From Nosema muscidifuracis (Eukaryota; Microsporidia; Nosematidae), in the NCBI GenBank assembly GCA_028335825.1, contig JAIOKI010000024.1, positions 124,001 to 188,000 on the forward strand: a stretch of DNA of 64,000 bases, given 5' to 3'. A program made the position numbers and the translations under genes. Every line of letters starts with the position of its first letter. Positions within the stretch are counted from its first letter, which is position 1. The notes under the pieces were generated by a model. The model was not told the origin of the DNA, did no database searches, and saw only the letters and a program-made list of their open reading frames with translations. Shown here one piece after another: positions 62,340 through 64,000 of this stretch.

Positions 62340-63089
62340 ATATTCAATTTAATTAGATGTTTACTTCTAATTATTAATTAAATGCTATTTCTTATGTACA
62401 GTATCAAAATACATAAGCCTTTTTATAACATGAGATATCAAGATTAATACAAATTCACAGAATGATTATTACTAGTAAATAACAGATCTATAAACAACAC
62501 ATAAAAAGTAATGTAATTATTATACCAAGTCAAACTATCCCATCTACATCACAAAGAAATAAAACTAAAAATCATTACCAAAGAATGCAAATATACACAC
62601 AGTACATGTTGCATACATACTTTATCAATAAAATATTTTACATCTTCAATGAACAAAACACACCACAAACCAAACCATCGTTACGGTCTCACATTACTGT
62701 TCACACAAGTAATCACCGCGATCACTTCAACAACCAACGTCCCAGCACGTTCACAGGATGGTCACCATTCTCAATCCTTAACTGGACACTCCAATCAACT
62801 TCCTGTTGTTCAACACAACCACCAGATTGTAACTCTTTTTATACAACATATATATCATACTAGTACACTCAATCACACTGAATATAACCTGTCAAATTTC
62901 ATAAATCAGCAATTAATTATTAATTCTGATTTGTCAATTTAATTTATCAGTAGATTAAATAATACACAATGTAAATTATTTATTACTCATGTTGTAGTTT
63001 TCGTATGTTATATTGCACTGATTGATTGAGAGATTAAGATTTCTGAGACTAGATTAATACTGACTAGAATGTAGATATGTTATTTTGTA
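62340..63089 (+). promoter_or_regulatory. Presumed rDNA promoter/leader region, right copy
   Basis: Same content as the left copy, inverted: the C/A-rich block at about 62,660-62,840, the hairpin (aaatcag...ctgattt) at 62,903-62,932, then about 150 bp of conserved sequence up to the small rRNA start at 63,090. Two overlapping frames that open here (62,585-62,863 and 62,649-62,942) are by-products of the G-poor composition rather than genes. Confidence 0.45.
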
Positions 63090-64000
63090 CACCAGGTTGA
63101 TTCTGCCTGACGTAGACGCTATTCCCTAAGATTAACCCATGCATGTTTTTGAAGAAGTATCTGAAAAATGGACTGCTCAGTAATACTCACTTTATTTTAT
63201 GTATATTGATGATAACTACGTTAAAGTGTAGATATTGTATACAGTAAGAGTGAGACCTATCAGCTAGTTGTTAAGGTAATGGCTTAACAAGGCAGTAACG
63301 GGTAACGGTATTACTTTGTAATATTCCGGAGAAGGAGCCTGAGAGACGGCTACTAAGTCTAAGGATTGCAGCAGGGGCGAAACTTGACCTATGGATTTTG
63401 TCTGAGGCAGTTATGGGAAGTAATAGATATTGTTTCATATTGTAAAAACATATGAGGTGATTAATTGGAGGGCAAATCAAGTGCCAGCAGCCGCGGTAAT
63501 ACTTGTTCCAAGAGTGTGTATGATGATTGATGCAGTTAAAAAGTCCGTAGTTTATTTTTAAGAAGCAATATGAGGTGTACTGTATAGTTGGGAGAGAGAT
63601 GAAATGTGACGACCCTGACTGGACGAACAGAAGCGAAAGCTGTACACTTGTATGTATTTTTTGAACAAGGACGTAAGCTGGAGGATCGAAGATGATTAGA
63701 TACCATTGTAGTTCCAGCAGTAAACTATGCCGACGATGTGATATGAGTATTTGTATTACATAATAGAAATTCGAGTTTTTTGGCTCTGGGGATAGTATGA
63801 TCGCAAGATTGAAAATTAAAGAAATTGACGGAAGAATACCACAAGGAGTGGATTGTGCGGCTTAATTTGACTCAACGCGAGGTAACTTACCAATATTTTA
63901 TTATTCAGCGAGAATGTTATTTGAGAATGATAATAGTGGTGCATGGCCGTTTTCAATGGATGCTGTGAAGTTTTGATTAATTTCAACAAGACGTGAGACC
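63090..64000 (+). rRNA. SSU rRNA: Small-subunit rRNA, second copy, partial
   Basis: It begins CACCAGGTTGATTCTGCC at 63,090 and runs to the window end in 'caacaagacgtgagacc', about 911 of an expected 1,238 bases. The 'gtgccagcagccgcggtaat' block is at about 63,481. It is divergent from the first unit, 13.8 kb away start to start. The large rRNA of this unit would lie beyond the window. Confidence 0.96.

Larger units (their letters stand above)
61798..64000. repeat. Right arm of large inverted repeat (continues past window)
   Basis: Mirror copy of 48,356-50,555. It carries, in plus orientation, the weakly matching outer spacer (61,798-62,340), the well-conserved upstream region (62,340-63,089) and the first 911 bases of a small rRNA gene. 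The repeat certainly continues beyond 64,000, since the small rRNA is not finished there. Confidence 0.9.

Noticed and set aside
62585-62942. Two overlapping plus-strand frames of 92 and 97 codons upstream of the right small rRNA
   Set aside because: They fall in the conserved G-poor leader region, overlap each other in different frames and lack the CCC motif.
1-64000. tRNA, 5S rRNA, snRNA and telomere repeats
   Set aside because: Looked for box-like or conserved core words by eye and saw none convincing; a covariance-model scan would decide.

Overview
The window is nuclear DNA of a microsporidian. The evidence is a very AT-rich sequence, intron-free genes of fungal/microsporidian type, a C-rich motif (CCC or CCCC) a few bases before most start codons, a small rRNA of only about 1.24 kb, and a large rRNA whose 5.8S-like start is joined directly to the rest with no ITS2. 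The rRNA text resembles the Nosema/Vairimorpha (Nosematidae) sequences I remember, and the order small rRNA - ITS - large rRNA fits Vairimorpha-type species rather than the reversed order of N. bombycis. The genus placement is from memory, not from a search.

Region 1 (1-38,934) is a chromosome arm of single-copy genes separated by long AT-rich spacers, most of which carry their own short tandem repeat. Genes in order: RNA polymerase I subunit RPA135, the WD40 60S-assembly factor Rsa4/Notchless, a secreted tyrosinase-like copper protein, signal peptidase subunit SPC1, a Rua1-type zinc protein, a 44-codon small ORF, FACT subunit SPT16, an ABCG half-transporter, LSM4 and an LSM2-like gene only 7 bp apart, V-ATPase subunit C, a large Asn/Ile-rich protein of unknown role, a short ZPR1, Mn-type superoxide dismutase, a small putative secreted protein, an HSP70 with one in-frame TAG, the SNARE YKT6 with a shortened -CC end, mismatch-repair MSH2, a Rho GEF of ROM type, a USP7/Ubp15-like deubiquitinase, GID4 (a ubiquitin-ligase substrate receptor) and the Golgi protein YIP1.

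Region 2 (about 39,011-45,330) is a LINE (non-LTR retrotransposon) on the minus strand with two long open frames overlapping by 11 bp. Its 3' tail is repeated in tandem, and a fragment of another copy's ORF2 is joined in frame to the start of ORF1. The LINE lies directly downstream of, and on the same strand as, an rDNA unit.

Region 3 (about 45,400-64,000) holds two rDNA units facing away from each other: small rRNA-ITS-large rRNA on the minus strand, then a second small rRNA on the plus strand running off the window. They are mirror images about a centre near 56,178. The inverted-repeat arms reach about 1.3 kb upstream of each small rRNA and are less alike further from the rRNA. The 11 kb between the arms is stop-ridden AT-rich DNA with decayed pieces, including a recognisable Merlin (ISXO2-like) transposase remnant.

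Together this looks like a chromosome arm running into an rDNA- and transposon-rich domain of the kind microsporidia keep near chromosome ends. No telomere repeat was seen.
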